Notes under the pieces: model-generated
Told to the model about the DNA's origin: nothing
Databases searched by the model: none
What the model saw: the letters and a program-made list of their open reading frames with translations, nothing else
Program-made: the position numbers and the translations under genes
NCBI GenBank assembly: GCA_945877515.1
Contig: CAMCSE010000005.1
Span: forward strand, 1-58,116
Reading direction: 5' to 3'
Length of the DNA stretch: 58,116 bases
DNA from: an uncultured Clostridia bacterium
Lineage (GTDB): Bacteria > Bacillota > Clostridia > Oscillospirales > Oscillospiraceae
Part shown: piece after piece, positions 17,217 to 25,193 of the stretch
How positions within the stretch are numbered: the first letter of the stretch is position 1
Layout: every line of letters begins with the position of its first letter

Positions 17217-17501
17217 TCAGCGCTTTCGCCGCTTTCGTGGATTTTGCTGGCCGTCTCTCCTCTGAAAGGGCTTGTCGATCAACACAATATCGTCCCCGAA
17301 TTTCTGGATACAATCCCATGGAATATAATAATCCTCTCCCCTGCCAAACAGCCCGAAAAAGCGGCAGGGACCGAAAACAATGATCGCTTTTACCGTTCCC
17401 TCTGGCAGGCAGATCTCAAGATCGCCCACATATCCCAATTTGCATCCATCGCAAAGATTGATGACCTCTTTACGCCGCAGCTGGCAAAATCTCACAAGCA
17501 T
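17217..17501 (-). CDS. ylmC: YlmC/YmxH-family PRC-barrel sporulation protein
   Basis: This 94-aa protein has the compact PRC-barrel-like fold of the YlmC/YmxH family: VRFCQLRRKEVINLCDG at the start, GYVGDLEI near residue 28, a GRGEDYYIPWDCI segment near residue 60, then a basic tail (RKRRKR). Family members are common in spore formers and often lie near sigE/sigG; their molecular role is unclear. The ATG at 17501 has GAGGTG about 8 nt upstream; a longer reading would extend into the divergent sigG region. It diverges from sigG, leaving about 136 bp for both promoters. Confidence 0.85.
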   Translation of the reverse strand: MLVRFCQLRRKEVINLCDGCKLGYVGDLEICLPEGTVKAIIVFGPCRFFGLFGRGEDYYIPWDCIQKFGDDIVLIDKPFQRRDGQQNPRKRRKR

Positions 17502-17637
17502 ATTTCCCACCTCACAAGCAGTATATGCTGTCTGCTGGCTGTCCCATTCCGTCGATTCAGCACTCTTTTCGCGACACGGAATAACTGAGATTTCCGGCGG
17601 AAATACTGGAGATAAACCAATGACGGAGGCACGGAGC

Positions 17638-18408
17638 ATGCGGGGGAAAGTGGAGATCTGCGGCATCAATACTGCAGATCTGAAGGTGTTGAAGAATGAT
17701 GAAATGATGGCATTGCTGCGGCGCAGCCGGGCTGGAGATAAGTCCGCCCGCGAACAATTGATCTGTGGCAATTTAAGATTGGTATTATCCGTGATCCAGC
17801 GTTTTCTGGGCCGCGGCGAAAATGTGGACGATCTGTTTCAGGTGGGATGCATTGGACTGATCAAAGCCATCGACAGGTTTGATGTGAATCAGGATGTAAA
17901 ATTTTCGACTTACGGCGTTCCTATGATCATTGGAGAGATTCGACGCTATCTGAGAGACAACAGCGCGATTCGGGTCAGCCGCAGTATGCGGGATACTGCC
18001 TACCATGTGCTTCAGGCCCGGGAACAACTGATGTCCAGCACGCAAAGAGAACCCACTGTGGAGCAGATCGCCTCCCATCTCGGCATACCACGGGAGGAGG
18101 TAGTGATGGCCATGGATGCCATCGTTGACCCTGTCAGCCTGTATGAGCCTGTTTACTCCGACGCAGGCGATACGGTATGTGTGATGGATCAGGTGCGGGA
18201 TAAAAGCAACAGTGACGAGCATTGGCTGGAGCAGATCAGTCTCAAAGACGCCATTGCGCATCTGGACGAACGGCAGCGCAATATTCTGGCGCTGCGGTTT
18301 TGCCAGGGTAAAACCCAAATGGAAGTCTCTACCGAAATCGGTATTTCTCAGGCGCAGGTGAGTCGGCTGGAAAAAGGCGCGATTGCCTGCATCAAGCGGG
18401 AAATGTAA
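17638..18408 (+). CDS. sigG: RNA polymerase sporulation sigma factor SigG
   Basis: This 256-aa protein is the late forespore sigma factor. The N-terminus KVEICGINTADLKVLKNDEM is the diagnostic SigG start and anti-sigma binding segment. Region 2 contains ENVDDLFQVGCIGLIKAIDRF with the FSTYG core-binding and promoter-melting part; region 3 holds EPTVEQIASHLGI; region 4 ends with the HTH GISQAQVSRLEKGA. I chose ATG 17638 (MRGKVEIC) because GGAGG lies 8 nt before it and it aligns with other SigG starts; an ATG at 17620 also has a possible site. Unlike in most relatives, spoIIGA and sigE are not adjacent in this window. Confidence 0.95.
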   Translation: MRGKVEICGINTADLKVLKNDEMMALLRRSRAGDKSAREQLICGNLRLVLSVIQRFLGRGENVDDLFQVGCIGLIKAIDRFDVNQDVKFSTYGVPMIIGEIRRYLRDNSAIRVSRSMRDTAYHVLQAREQLMSSTQREPTVEQIASHLGIPREEVVMAMDAIVDPVSLYEPVYSDAGDTVCVMDQVRDKSNSDEHWLEQISLKDAIAHLDERQRNILALRFCQGKTQMEVSTEIGISQAQVSRLEKGAIACIKREM

Positions 18409-18445
18409 GGCTATTGTTGCTTATAATCCCCCAATAACAGCATAA

Positions 18446-18478
18446 AATGACCCCATATCTGCCCGATATGGGGTCATT
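18446..18478. terminator. Bidirectional terminator after sigG and the EEP-family gene
   Basis: A 14-bp perfect stem (18446-18459 with 18465-18478) with a 5-nt loop lies between convergent genes. Confidence 0.85.
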
Positions 18479-18485
18479 CTTTCTG

Positions 18486-19568
18486 TCAATTCAATCGGAA
18501 CGTCATCATCACCGGATTATGATCCGACCACTGGAAGCCGGTGTCAATGACATCGGCATTTTCCACCGTAACATTCTTGGAAACCATGAACCCATCCACT
18601 GTCAGGACATACTGCCCATCGTGATAAGCGCTGTCAGCATTGCGGCAGCTGGGTACCGGATTCTGTTCATTCAGCGGAGGGACCAAAAAAATGTCATATC
18701 CATCAAATACCTCATCCGGGATCGGCTGTGCCCACGAATACTCCTGATCCGCTTCGCCGAAATACACGGCCGAATCCCCCAACAAATCCTTATTGAAGTC
18801 TCCGCCGGCCACACACCAATTGCCGGCTTCATATTCCGCCTGCATATCTGCCAGCAGCAGCTTCAGCTGTTCTGTGGCAATGGTACCATCAGAGGTGTAG
18901 GCGGAAAGATGAAGATTGTAAAGGATAAGCTCTTTACTTCCCGCAACAGGTATGCGGCTGACGGAATAACAGCGGTCAAGATCCAACAGCTTCATCATAC
19001 TGCTCTCAACAGGAAGTTCCACCCGCTTGGTGGAGGTAATCTCGACAGCGGAAAACGTCAAAAGGCCAGATTTGGACGCACCATGGGGCTTGAGGAGCGG
19101 ATACATAAGAAACGGAGAATCATAGTTTTGGGCAAAGACGTGATTCATACCCGGTAAGGCCTGATACAGGGCCTCTCGTTCGTCCACATGGTAGCTGCGA
19201 GTGGAGTCGATATCCACCTCCTGCACAAAGAAGAAGTCAGCCTGCTGCCGGTTCAGAAAGCCGGCAATGCGGTCCAGATTTGCGGTCAGCCGTTCCTTGC
19301 TCCAAGCCCATGATTCCGTGCCGCCATCCATAAAGAAGCCGTAGTCGCTCTCATAGGCACCAAAGCCAATGTTATAAGAGAGAACCGTATAAGATTTATC
19401 GGTATCCATCGCCACTGCCAGAGATTTTTCTTCTCCCTGCACCGGCAATTCCATATCTCCGATACGATGGTAGTCGATCAGCACATAGGCTACATATGCC
19501 CCTACCAGAAGTACCAGTGCCAGCACGACACACAGCAAGATTTTTCCCCAACGTTTTATTTTCTTCAT
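18486..19568 (-). CDS. Endonuclease/exonuclease/phosphatase (EEP) family protein with N-terminal membrane anchor
   Basis: This 360-aa protein has one N-terminal membrane helix (about residues 9-32) that should place the catalytic domain outside. The EEP (DNase I-like) domain starts near residue 62 (VLSYNIGFGAYESDYGF) with the metal-binding Asn; FVQEVD near 113 holds the Glu, GGDFNKDLLG near 255 the Asp/Asn pair, and WSDHNPVMMTF at the C-terminus the catalytic Asp-His. Such proteins act as nucleases or as phosphodiesterases on lipids; the substrate is unknown. GGGAGG lies about 9 nt upstream of the ATG. It diverges from the rhomboid gene. Confidence 0.88.
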   Translation of the reverse strand: MKKIKRWGKILLCVVLALVLLVGAYVAYVLIDYHRIGDMELPVQGEEKSLAVAMDTDKSYTVLSYNIGFGAYESDYGFFMDGGTESWAWSKERLTANLDRIAGFLNRQQADFFFVQEVDIDSTRSYHVDEREALYQALPGMNHVFAQNYDSPFLMYPLLKPHGASKSGLLTFSAVEITSTKRVELPVESSMMKLLDLDRCYSVSRIPVAGSKELILYNLHLSAYTSDGTIATEQLKLLLADMQAEYEAGNWCVAGGDFNKDLLGDSAVYFGEADQEYSWAQPIPDEVFDGYDIFLVPPLNEQNPVPSCRNADSAYHDGQYVLTVDGFMVSKNVTVENADVIDTGFQWSDHNPVMMTFRLN

Positions 19569-19583
19569 TGGGCGAACCTCCCG

Positions 19584-19612
19584 TTTACAAATTTCGGCAA
19601 ATCTATTATAAT
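19584..19612 (+). promoter_or_regulatory. Promoter of the rhomboid protease gene
   Basis: TTTACA (19584-19589), 17 bp, TATAAT (19607-19612), with transcription expected near 19619. Confidence 0.7.
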
Positions 19613-19644
19613 AGCCGTACTATCATTTGAAAAGAGGAAAAAAT

Positions 19645-20220
19645 GTGAAACGACGTCTTGTGATCCGGTTCAACGCACCTGTGATCCTGAGTTTTGCGCT
19701 GCTGGCGCTGCTGGCGCTTTTGCTGGGCAGCTGGACAGACAGTGCGACCACCTATCGCTATTTCAGTGTATACCGCTCCTCCCTGTCTGATCCGCTGACG
19801 TATGTGCGCTTTTTTGGCCATGTGCTGGGTCATGCCGGATATGACCACTATATGGGCAATATGCTGCTGCTCCTTCTGGTAGGCCCGGGGATCGAGGAAA
19901 AATATGGCCACAAGACTACCGCGCTATGCATTGCCGTAACGGCGCTGGTGACAGGTCTTGTGCAGTTTATTTTCTTTCCCAATACGGTTTTGCTTGGCGC
20001 CAGCGGCATTGTGTTTATGATGATCGTGCTGTCCTCCTTTACGGAAATGGGCAAGGAAGGCATACCCATTACCTTGATCCTGGTGGTCATTTTCTACTTA
20101 GGCGGCGAACTGATGGATGGATTGATGACGCTGGACAATGTGTCGCAGCTGACCCATATTGTGGGCGGTATCTGCGGTCTTGTGTTTGGATTCTCCATCA
20201 AAAAACGCCGGAGGCGGTAA
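19645..20220 (+). CDS. Rhomboid-family intramembrane serine protease
   Basis: This 191-aa polytopic membrane protein belongs to the rhomboid family, which cleaves membrane helices. HYMGNMLLLLLVGPGIEEKYG (helix 2 and loop, near residues 70-88) carries the conserved His and Asn; LGASGIVF (near 120) holds the nucleophilic Ser; LTHIVGGICG (near 170) supplies the catalytic His. All catalytic positions are present, so it is probably active. I chose the GTG at 19645 because AGAGGA lies 6 nt upstream; an alternative TTG at 19627 lacks a site. It is monocistronic and ends at a strong terminator. The substrate is unknown. Confidence 0.9.
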   Translation: MKRRLVIRFNAPVILSFALLALLALLLGSWTDSATTYRYFSVYRSSLSDPLTYVRFFGHVLGHAGYDHYMGNMLLLLLVGPGIEEKYGHKTTALCIAVTALVTGLVQFIFFPNTVLLGASGIVFMMIVLSSFTEMGKEGIPITLILVVIFYLGGELMDGLMTLDNVSQLTHIVGGICGLVFGFSIKKRRRR

Positions 20221-20240
20221 GAATTATTTCCCGGTAATGA

Positions 20241-20273
20241 AAATCGCTGCCTGCTTGACACAGGCAGCGATTT
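20241..20273. terminator. Terminator of the rhomboid gene
   Basis: A 13-bp stem (20241-20253 with 20261-20273), 7-nt loop and T6 run on the plus strand. An A-rich base means it may also serve the convergent FTR-like gene. Confidence 0.85.
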
Positions 20274-20283
20274 TTTGTACATT

Positions 20284-20481
20284 TTATTTCTCTTTGTAAT
20301 AGAGACGGCAATGGCAATAGCCTTCAAAATCGGGGTCGGCGATCTGATCCCGAAATTCCTGACACATGCAGAGATTCTCCGGCGTCTTCTGCAAGCGGCA
20401 GGGACAATACCCGTCCTTGCGCCGCAAACCCTCCCGGATCTTCTCTACCACCTTAGGATCATCGTTAAAACGGATTTTCAT
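20284..20481 (-). CDS. Ferredoxin:thioredoxin reductase catalytic-chain-like protein
   Basis: This 65-aa protein has three Cys-x-Cys pairs (CPC near residue 26, CMC near 38, CHC near 56), the hallmark of the FTR catalytic chain, where a 4Fe-4S cluster sits beside a redox-active disulfide. The spacing (9 and 15 residues between pairs) differs from the plant/cyanobacterial form (16 and 8). No variable subunit is nearby, so it may be a stand-alone redox protein using ferredoxin to reduce a thioredoxin-like partner. It follows the cytidylate kinase-like gene by 27 bp on the same strand. Confidence 0.8.
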   Translation of the reverse strand: MKIRFNDDPKVVEKIREGLRRKDGYCPCRLQKTPENLCMCQEFRDQIADPDFEGYCHCRLYYKEK

Positions 20482-20508
20482 AGAACTTCTCCTTTGTAAA
20501 AGCAGCGC

Positions 20509-21120
20509 TTACTCGGCAAACCAGTCTTTACAGAACTGGGCCAGAGAGGGAATCAGCTTTTTGATCTCACGATGGGTAGTGTTGATGCACAGGTGATATG
20601 CCTCGCGGCTGCCCCACTTGGTGTCAGCGTACATCAAATGGTTCTGAGCGCGCTCCTTGTCAATTCGACGGATGGCTTTCTCCATTTCAGCGCGCGTTAG
20701 ATGTTCACCCTCCGGCGCACGCTTCATGCAGCGTTCCACCTTAGCATCCATGTCTGCATAGACAAACAGATTCAGCGGATGATAGTCCTTCAGAATCACG
20801 TCGGCGCAGCGGCCCACGATCACACAGTCTCCCTGCTGCGCAAACTTTTCCAACAACTGGCGCTGGGCCACTGCCACACGGATGGGTTGGTCCATCACCG
20901 TGATGGGCATCATGGCCAAGCGGTGACCAATGGTCATAGGATAGGCAGCTTCAATACACTTCTCCCCTACATTGGCCACATAGTCGGCGTTCAGACCGTT
21001 TTCCTTGGCAATCATCTCAATGATTTGGTGGTCATAGCAAGGGATATGCAGTGCTTCGGCCAGACGTTTGCCTAACTCACGGCCACCGCTTCCGAATTCG
21101 CGGCTGATCGTAATGATCAT
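20509..21120 (-). CDS. Cytidylate kinase-like family protein
   Basis: This 203-aa P-loop protein matches the cytidylate-kinase-like family (PF13189 type). The start MIITISREFGSGGRELG is the modified Walker A region of that group; PCYDHQIIEMIAKENG follows. Later, VGRCADVILKD (near residue 100) and RAEMEKAIRRIDKER (near 150) form the core and lid-like parts. It is not the canonical Cmk and its true substrate is unproved. The ATG is preceded by GGGGAG. It lies between the nucleoside-kinase-like gene (28 bp upstream) and the FTR-like gene. Confidence 0.82.
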   Translation of the reverse strand: MIITISREFGSGGRELGKRLAEALHIPCYDHQIIEMIAKENGLNADYVANVGEKCIEAAYPMTIGHRLAMMPITVMDQPIRVAVAQRQLLEKFAQQGDCVIVGRCADVILKDYHPLNLFVYADMDAKVERCMKRAPEGEHLTRAEMEKAIRRIDKERAQNHLMYADTKWGSREAYHLCINTTHREIKKLIPSLAQFCKDWFAE

Positions 21121-21148
21121 TTGATATCACTCCCCTTTTATTTTGCGG

Positions 21149-22075
21149 TCAATATTCGTAGCAGCTACCCCCTACAAACTCCCGCACCAGTGAGTTTTGG
21201 GGCACATAGGGGCAATGCAGCGGCGGTACACCGCGTACCACTTTCATCAGATCCGTCAGGCCGTGGGATTCCAAAAACTCCGGCGTCATCTCCTGTCGGA
21301 AGCAGGGAATCTCGTTCAGGTACTTGGCCAAAATGCACGGCTCGTAATCATGGAAGGTATCGATATGAATGGCAGCATTTCCCTTATAAGGCTGAATATA
21401 GTTGATCTCACCGCGGTCCACACTCTCAGCCCGCTCTACTGTATCGGCGATACTATGGCCGCGTGTGTTGTAATCGCGGATCATACGGCGGGCCACACGA
21501 AGCTGCTCAGGACGAACGATTTTATCATCGTTGGTAATGATACGGGTACGGGGCGCCACATATATCCCGTTGGCAACGCCGCGAAGCTTATCGAAAATCA
21601 GCGGATTGAGCATATGGATGCCCTCGGCAATGATGACTGCATCGGTATATCCCTGCATCTTGGTATAGCCGCCGGTATTGCCGGTCTTAAAATCATACCA
21701 CGGGATATCCACCTCTTTGCCGTCCATTAACTGGCTGATACAGGCAATCAAACTGTCTACATCCACACAATAGGGCGATTCCCAGTCTGTGGCTTCCGGC
21801 GGACGGCGGTCAAGCGGCAGGAAAAAATTATCCATGTGCAGCACACAGACCTTGACGCCCAGATTTTTCAAATAGTCCTCCAGTCGCAGGGAGGTAGTCG
21901 TCTTTCCGGAACCGGAGGGTCCCGTTAACGCCACCACAGGGCGTTCCTGACGGGTGGACAGGATCGAGGCGGCGGCAGCGCTGATCTTGTCATGAAAGAC
22001 TTCCTCACAGCGCAGGACAAACTGCGTCTCGTTCTGCATAGCGCTGTTGATATTTTCCAGATCGATAACTCGCAT
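21149..22075 (-). CDS. Uridine kinase-like P-loop nucleoside kinase
   Basis: This 308-aa protein has a Walker A motif GPSGSGKTTTSLRLE near residue 50, a HMDNFF segment near 80 with the acidic residue typical of PRK/uridine kinases, WESPYCVDVDSL and VIIAEGIHML (Walker B-like, near 155). It fits the uridine kinase/phosphoribulokinase superfamily; the precise nucleoside is unknown, and no TGS or threonyl-tRNA-like domain is present. The C-terminal third is unusual and rich in aromatics. I chose ATG 22075 (MRVIDLENIN) for its GGAG site; a longer reading runs into the xerD terminator region. Confidence 0.8.
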   Translation of the reverse strand: MRVIDLENINSAMQNETQFVLRCEEVFHDKISAAAASILSTRQERPVVALTGPSGSGKTTTSLRLEDYLKNLGVKVCVLHMDNFFLPLDRRPPEATDWESPYCVDVDSLIACISQLMDGKEVDIPWYDFKTGNTGGYTKMQGYTDAVIIAEGIHMLNPLIFDKLRGVANGIYVAPRTRIITNDDKIVRPEQLRVARRMIRDYNTRGHSIADTVERAESVDRGEINYIQPYKGNAAIHIDTFHDYEPCILAKYLNEIPCFRQEMTPEFLESHGLTDLMKVVRGVPPLHCPYVPQNSLVREFVGGSCYEY

Positions 22076-22176
22076 GAGCGCGCTCCTTTCAAAACTTAAT
22101 TGCAGTATAGTATACCACGTTTTTTCCGGCGGTGCAAGAAAAAGCCATAAAGCAGAGCCTTGGGCTGCAATCATCA

Positions 22177-22210
22177 AAAATGCGGTCCCGGCCAAACCGG
22201 AACCGCATTT
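22177..22210 (-). terminator. Terminator of the spoIIM-xerD transcript
   Basis: A 9-bp outer stem (ATGCGGT...ACCGCAT) continues with CCGG/CCGG around a short loop and has TTTTTG on the minus strand, just past the xerD stop. Confidence 0.8.
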
Positions 22211-22215
22211 GATCA

Positions 22216-23100
22216 TTATGCTCTTGGATGGGCCTTATTATAGACCTCCTTCAGCTGTTTTTGGATCACATGGGTATAGACCTGAGTGGAAGAGATATCC
22301 GCATGCCCAAGCATTTCCTGAATAGAATGCAGATCTGCGCCATTCTCCAGCAGATGCACGGCAAAACTGTGACGCAGCGTATGCGGGGTGATATCCTTAT
22401 TGATCTCCGCCTTCTCCTGATAATACTTAATGATCTTCCAAAAGCCCTGACGGCTCATTCGTTCCCCGTTCATGTTTACGAACAGCGCCGGTTCGTCTCT
22501 GCTTGCGACGATGCGGGGACGGATGGATTCCATATACTCCCGCAGCGCTTTGACAGCGGTCGCATACAGGGGGATGATGCGCTCCTTATTATGACTGGTA
22601 CAGCGAATGAAGCCCACTGTTAAGTTGACATCGTCCACGTTCAGTCCGATCAGCTCGGATACACGGATACCGGTAGCATACAGCAGTTCCAGCATGGCGT
22701 GATCCCGGAAGCCCTTTTCATTCACACATTTGGGCTGTTCCAAAAACAATTCTACCTCTTTATTGGTAAGGATCTCCGGATATTTTCGCTCCACCTTCAT
22801 TGCGGTAATGGACTTGGCCGGATTTGCTTTCACAGTACCATCACGCATTAAATAATTATAAAACGAACGAATGGATGCGGTAGAGCGGGTAATCGTCGCG
22901 GGTGACTTTCCTTCACCGCTCATATGCTGTAAGTACGCGCCTACGTCTTCTTTCCGAACTTTTCTTAAATCCGTGACACCGTCAGCCATCAGCCACGCCT
23001 GAAATTGACTCAGATCCCTGACATAGGAGTTGATCGTATTGGCCTGCGCGTGCTTTTCCTCCGTCAGATAGCGGCAATAATCAGCAATATAATCCGCCAA
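22216..23100 (-). CDS. xerD: Tyrosine recombinase XerD
   Basis: This 294-aa site-specific recombinase resolves chromosome dimers at dif with its partner. The N-terminal SAM-like core-binding domain spans residues 1-85. The catalytic domain has Arg146 (ATGIRVSEL), Lys172, His240 and Arg243 (HTLRHSFA), His266 (LGHAD) and nucleophile Tyr275 (QVYTHV), a full set. The start appears to be a TTG at 23100 with GGAGG 8 nt upstream. It follows spoIIM by 19 bp, the order seen in many Clostridia and Bacilli. Housekeeping XerD is more likely than a phage integrase, as no phage genes are near. Confidence 0.93.
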   Translation of the reverse strand: MADYIADYCRYLTEEKHAQANTINSYVRDLSQFQAWLMADGVTDLRKVRKEDVGAYLQHMSGEGKSPATITRSTASIRSFYNYLMRDGTVKANPAKSITAMKVERKYPEILTNKEVELFLEQPKCVNEKGFRDHAMLELLYATGIRVSELIGLNVDDVNLTVGFIRCTSHNKERIIPLYATAVKALREYMESIRPRIVASRDEPALFVNMNGERMSRQGFWKIIKYYQEKAEINKDITPHTLRHSFAVHLLENGADLHSIQEMLGHADISSTQVYTHVIQKQLKEVYNKAHPRA

Positions 23101-23119
23101 ATACGTTTCCTCCTCTCTG

Positions 23120-23731
23120 TCATGATGATCTGCTCAATACCAACAAAAACAATTGCGGTACCAGGATGATTTCCAGAACTGCTCCCAACGCCAAAACAAA
23201 AAAGCACACCACCAATCGCCGGCGTTGTGCTGCGCTTCCGGCAAAGGGTTCTCCCCTCAAACGATGAATCGTTTTATTAAAAGCCCATTGCCCAATAATC
23301 AATGAGCAGGGTAACGTGACAGCTCCGCGCAGTCCAAATGCCGCCAGCGACAGGAGAACGCCTTCATATCCCAGACTTGCCGAAAAACAGGCAACAGCAA
23401 ATGACAGGATAAAACCCTGTAATGCACACACAAGCGGAATAGCGACAGCGCCAAATGTACAAAATCCCAGCAAAAAAAGAAGCAGAGGCCCACGAAAGTA
23501 TATGATGACCACTTGCAAAGCCGATGAAGGGGCCAACGCTTCCTGCTGCGTGATCATACCTGCATATCCGCGCAAATACGTGGCTAATTCCGTGCTTCCG
23601 TCAACTCCGACCATATATTGCATGATCTGGCCGGCAATGATCCCGACTGCAAAAAAGGCACACAGCGTCAACAAGCGCAATGGATGCGATGAAGACGCCT
23701 GTGCTCGATGAAATACCTTACGCAGCTTCAT
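23120..23731 (-). CDS. spoIIM: Stage II sporulation protein M
   Basis: This 203-aa membrane protein has about five hydrophobic helices (near residues 20-38, 72-100, 105-125, 130-150 and 175-198). SpoIIM works with SpoIID and SpoIIP in the mother-cell membrane to thin septal peptidoglycan and drive engulfment. Position directly before xerD and a SigE-type promoter support the name. GAGGTGA lies about 9 nt before the ATG. Sequence identity is judged by topology and context; some SpoIIM-like proteins are generic DUF95 proteins. Confidence 0.85.
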   Translation of the reverse strand: MKLRKVFHRAQASSSHPLRLLTLCAFFAVGIIAGQIMQYMVGVDGSTELATYLRGYAGMITQQEALAPSSALQVVIIYFRGPLLLFLLGFCTFGAVAIPLVCALQGFILSFAVACFSASLGYEGVLLSLAAFGLRGAVTLPCSLIIGQWAFNKTIHRLRGEPFAGSAAQRRRLVVCFFVLALGAVLEIILVPQLFLLVLSRSS

Positions 23732-23753
23732 AGCAAATCACTCACCTCGCCCC

Positions 23754-23782
23754 ATTATATGAGACAAGCAGGGCAAATAGAA
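23754..23782 (-). promoter_or_regulatory. Candidate SigE-type promoter of spoIIM
   Basis: On the minus strand, TTCTATT (23782-23776), 14 bp, CATATAAT (23761-23754), close to the mother-cell SigE pattern (KMATATT, 14-15 bp, CATACAAT). A vegetative-looking promoter (TTGCGA, 17 bp, TATAGT) lies further upstream. Confidence 0.5.
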
Positions 23783-24084
23783 GCTGCGGTTACCATAAAT
23801 ACTATAGGGCAATTTCTCGCGATTCGCAAGAACTTTCCGCGATTTCTTTTATTTTTGTAACTTACGTCAAAACGTTATGTAAACAGCATTATGTCAACTC
23901 TATATACCGACCTTTTGAATGTTTCTAATCTGTGGATAAGGAAGCGATATATGGTACAAACATCAAAATAACACCACCACATTTTGACACAGCTTGCCTT
24001 TCGCATCAAAAAAAGAATTTAAAATATTGGATGCATGAAAAATTGGTCAGAAAAGTGTTTTCGTTAATTTTACCATGTTTTGTA
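23783..24084. other. AT-rich intergenic stretch upstream of spoIIM, no gene seen
   Basis: About 300 bp lacking convincing ORFs on either strand. It contains the vegetative-type promoter near spoIIM and one perfect DnaA-box match (TTATCCACA, minus strand, 23939-23931). No repeats or attachment sites were recognised. Confidence 0.6.
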
Positions 24085-24516
24085 TTATGTCACCGCGCGA
24101 TTACGCCGTTTTGCCACAGTTTTCGTCATATGCTTTGCGCGTTTTTTTCGGCTGCTCCCTTTACGAATAATCCCCGCCAGCAACCCACCACCGAGAACTG
24201 CACCGGTGATCCATAACCCATGGGTACCAAAGGTAAGCGGCTTTGAGGATGCCAGCGCCATGAGCCACAGCAGTCCATACAGCAGCAGCGTTGTTGCAAG
24301 CGCTGAACCGCCATTTCCTTTCCCCTTCCGACTAACCATGCTGCCAGTGAATGCCGCCAGCGCGCAGCTTGCATACACCCACACAGACTGCATGGAGGGA
24401 GGCAGCACACCTTTTACGATCAGCAAGGCGCCCAGCACGATACAAACCAACAGCATTATCACCGAGGACGCAAGCCCGATCCACGTTCCCTTTCCCAATA
24501 CTGTACTCAGAGACAT
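24085..24516 (-). CDS. TIGR04086-type four-helix membrane protein
   Basis: This 143-aa protein has four predicted membrane helices (about residues 10-35, 43-60, 70-92 and 97-115) and a very basic C-terminus (KKRAKHMTKTVAKRRNRAV). Topology, size and position beside yajC-tgt match the TIGR04086 membrane protein family of Clostridia, function unknown. I prefer ATG 24516 since GGGGG lies about 9 nt upstream; a GTG two codons earlier is only 3 nt from that site. A terminator separates it from yajC, so it is probably transcribed alone. Confidence 0.7.
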   Translation of the reverse strand: MSLSTVLGKGTWIGLASSVIMLLVCIVLGALLIVKGVLPPSMQSVWVYASCALAAFTGSMVSRKGKGNGGSALATTLLLYGLLWLMALASSKPLTFGTHGLWITGAVLGGGLLAGIIRKGSSRKKRAKHMTKTVAKRRNRAVT

Positions 24517-24596
24517 CTTCACATACCCCCGTTTCCTTTTTTGGAATATATTCCATCGCTGCGGCTTTTATGGCTGTCCACTTCTCTGCACAGGCA

Positions 24597-24640
24597 AAAA
24601 AAGACCGCGACCAGGCAAGATGCCTGATCCCGGTCTTTTA
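24597..24640 (-). terminator. Terminator of the queA-tgt-yajC region
   Basis: An imperfect 19-bp stem (two mismatches) around loop AGA, with arms based on AAAGACCG and CGGTCTTT, is followed by T7 on the minus strand after yajC. Confidence 0.85.
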
Positions 24641-24656
24641 CACGCTTTCTTGGGAA

Positions 24657-25103
24657 TTATTCCTCGGTCTCTTCGGGCTTAGTTTCTTCAACAGGGGCTT
24701 CTTTTGCTTCTTCCTTTACTTCAGCAGGAACCTCTTCATCCTTCTTTTTGGCCTTTTTGCCGCCGCGCTGCATAGCGGCAGCCTGCTCGTCCAAGGTTCC
24801 GACCTGGCCGATAGCGGACTTCAGGAACTCCAGGCGGACACGATCCTCGCTGGTTTCGATGACGACGGTACGGTCGGTAATGGAAACGACACGTCCATAC
24901 ACACCGCCGATCGTAGTCAGCCAATCGCCTTTCTTCAGGGAACTGCGCATTTCCTCGGCCTGCTTCTTCCGCTTGTTTTCAGGACGAATCAGCAGAAAGT
25001 AGAAAATCGCCACCATTACGACGATCATCAGGATGGAAGACATACCGCCGCCAGTGGCGGTGCTGCCGGATTCAGCGTAAGCCGTTGTGATCAGATTAAA
25101 CAT
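24657..25103 (-). CDS. yajC: Preprotein translocase subunit YajC
   Basis: This 148-aa accessory protein of the Sec translocon has one membrane helix (about residues 20-42, SSILMIVVMVAIFYFLLIRP) followed by the conserved RPENKRKKQ and a small cytoplasmic beta domain (LKKGDWLTTIGGVYGRVV). The acidic and Lys-rich tail (about residues 105-148, many Glu-Glu-x repeats) is longer than in classic YajC and is probably disordered. I chose the ATG at 25103, 8 nt after AAGGAG. A clear promoter lies upstream. It follows tgt by 90 bp. Confidence 0.93.
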   Translation of the reverse strand: MFNLITTAYAESGSTATGGGMSSILMIVVMVAIFYFLLIRPENKRKKQAEEMRSSLKKGDWLTTIGGVYGRVVSITDRTVVIETSEDRVRLEFLKSAIGQVGTLDEQAAAMQRGGKKAKKKDEEVPAEVKEEAKEAPVEETKPEETEE

Positions 25104-25136
25104 AGGGGGCACTCCTTTTTCACAGATATCTTTATT

Positions 25137-25165
25137 ATTATACAGAAGTCTTGTCCCTTTGGCAA
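25137..25165 (-). promoter_or_regulatory. Promoter of yajC
   Basis: On the minus strand, TTGCCA (25165-25160), 17 bp, TATAAT (25142-25137), in the 90-bp gap after tgt, so yajC can be expressed apart from the queuosine genes. Confidence 0.75.
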
Positions 25166-25193
25166 GGGGTTTGGCAATACTTCCCTATAATTT

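Noticed and set aside
22216-23100. Phage or integron integrase
   Set aside because: Full XerD-like catalytic set, spoIIM neighbour and no att site or phage genes nearby.
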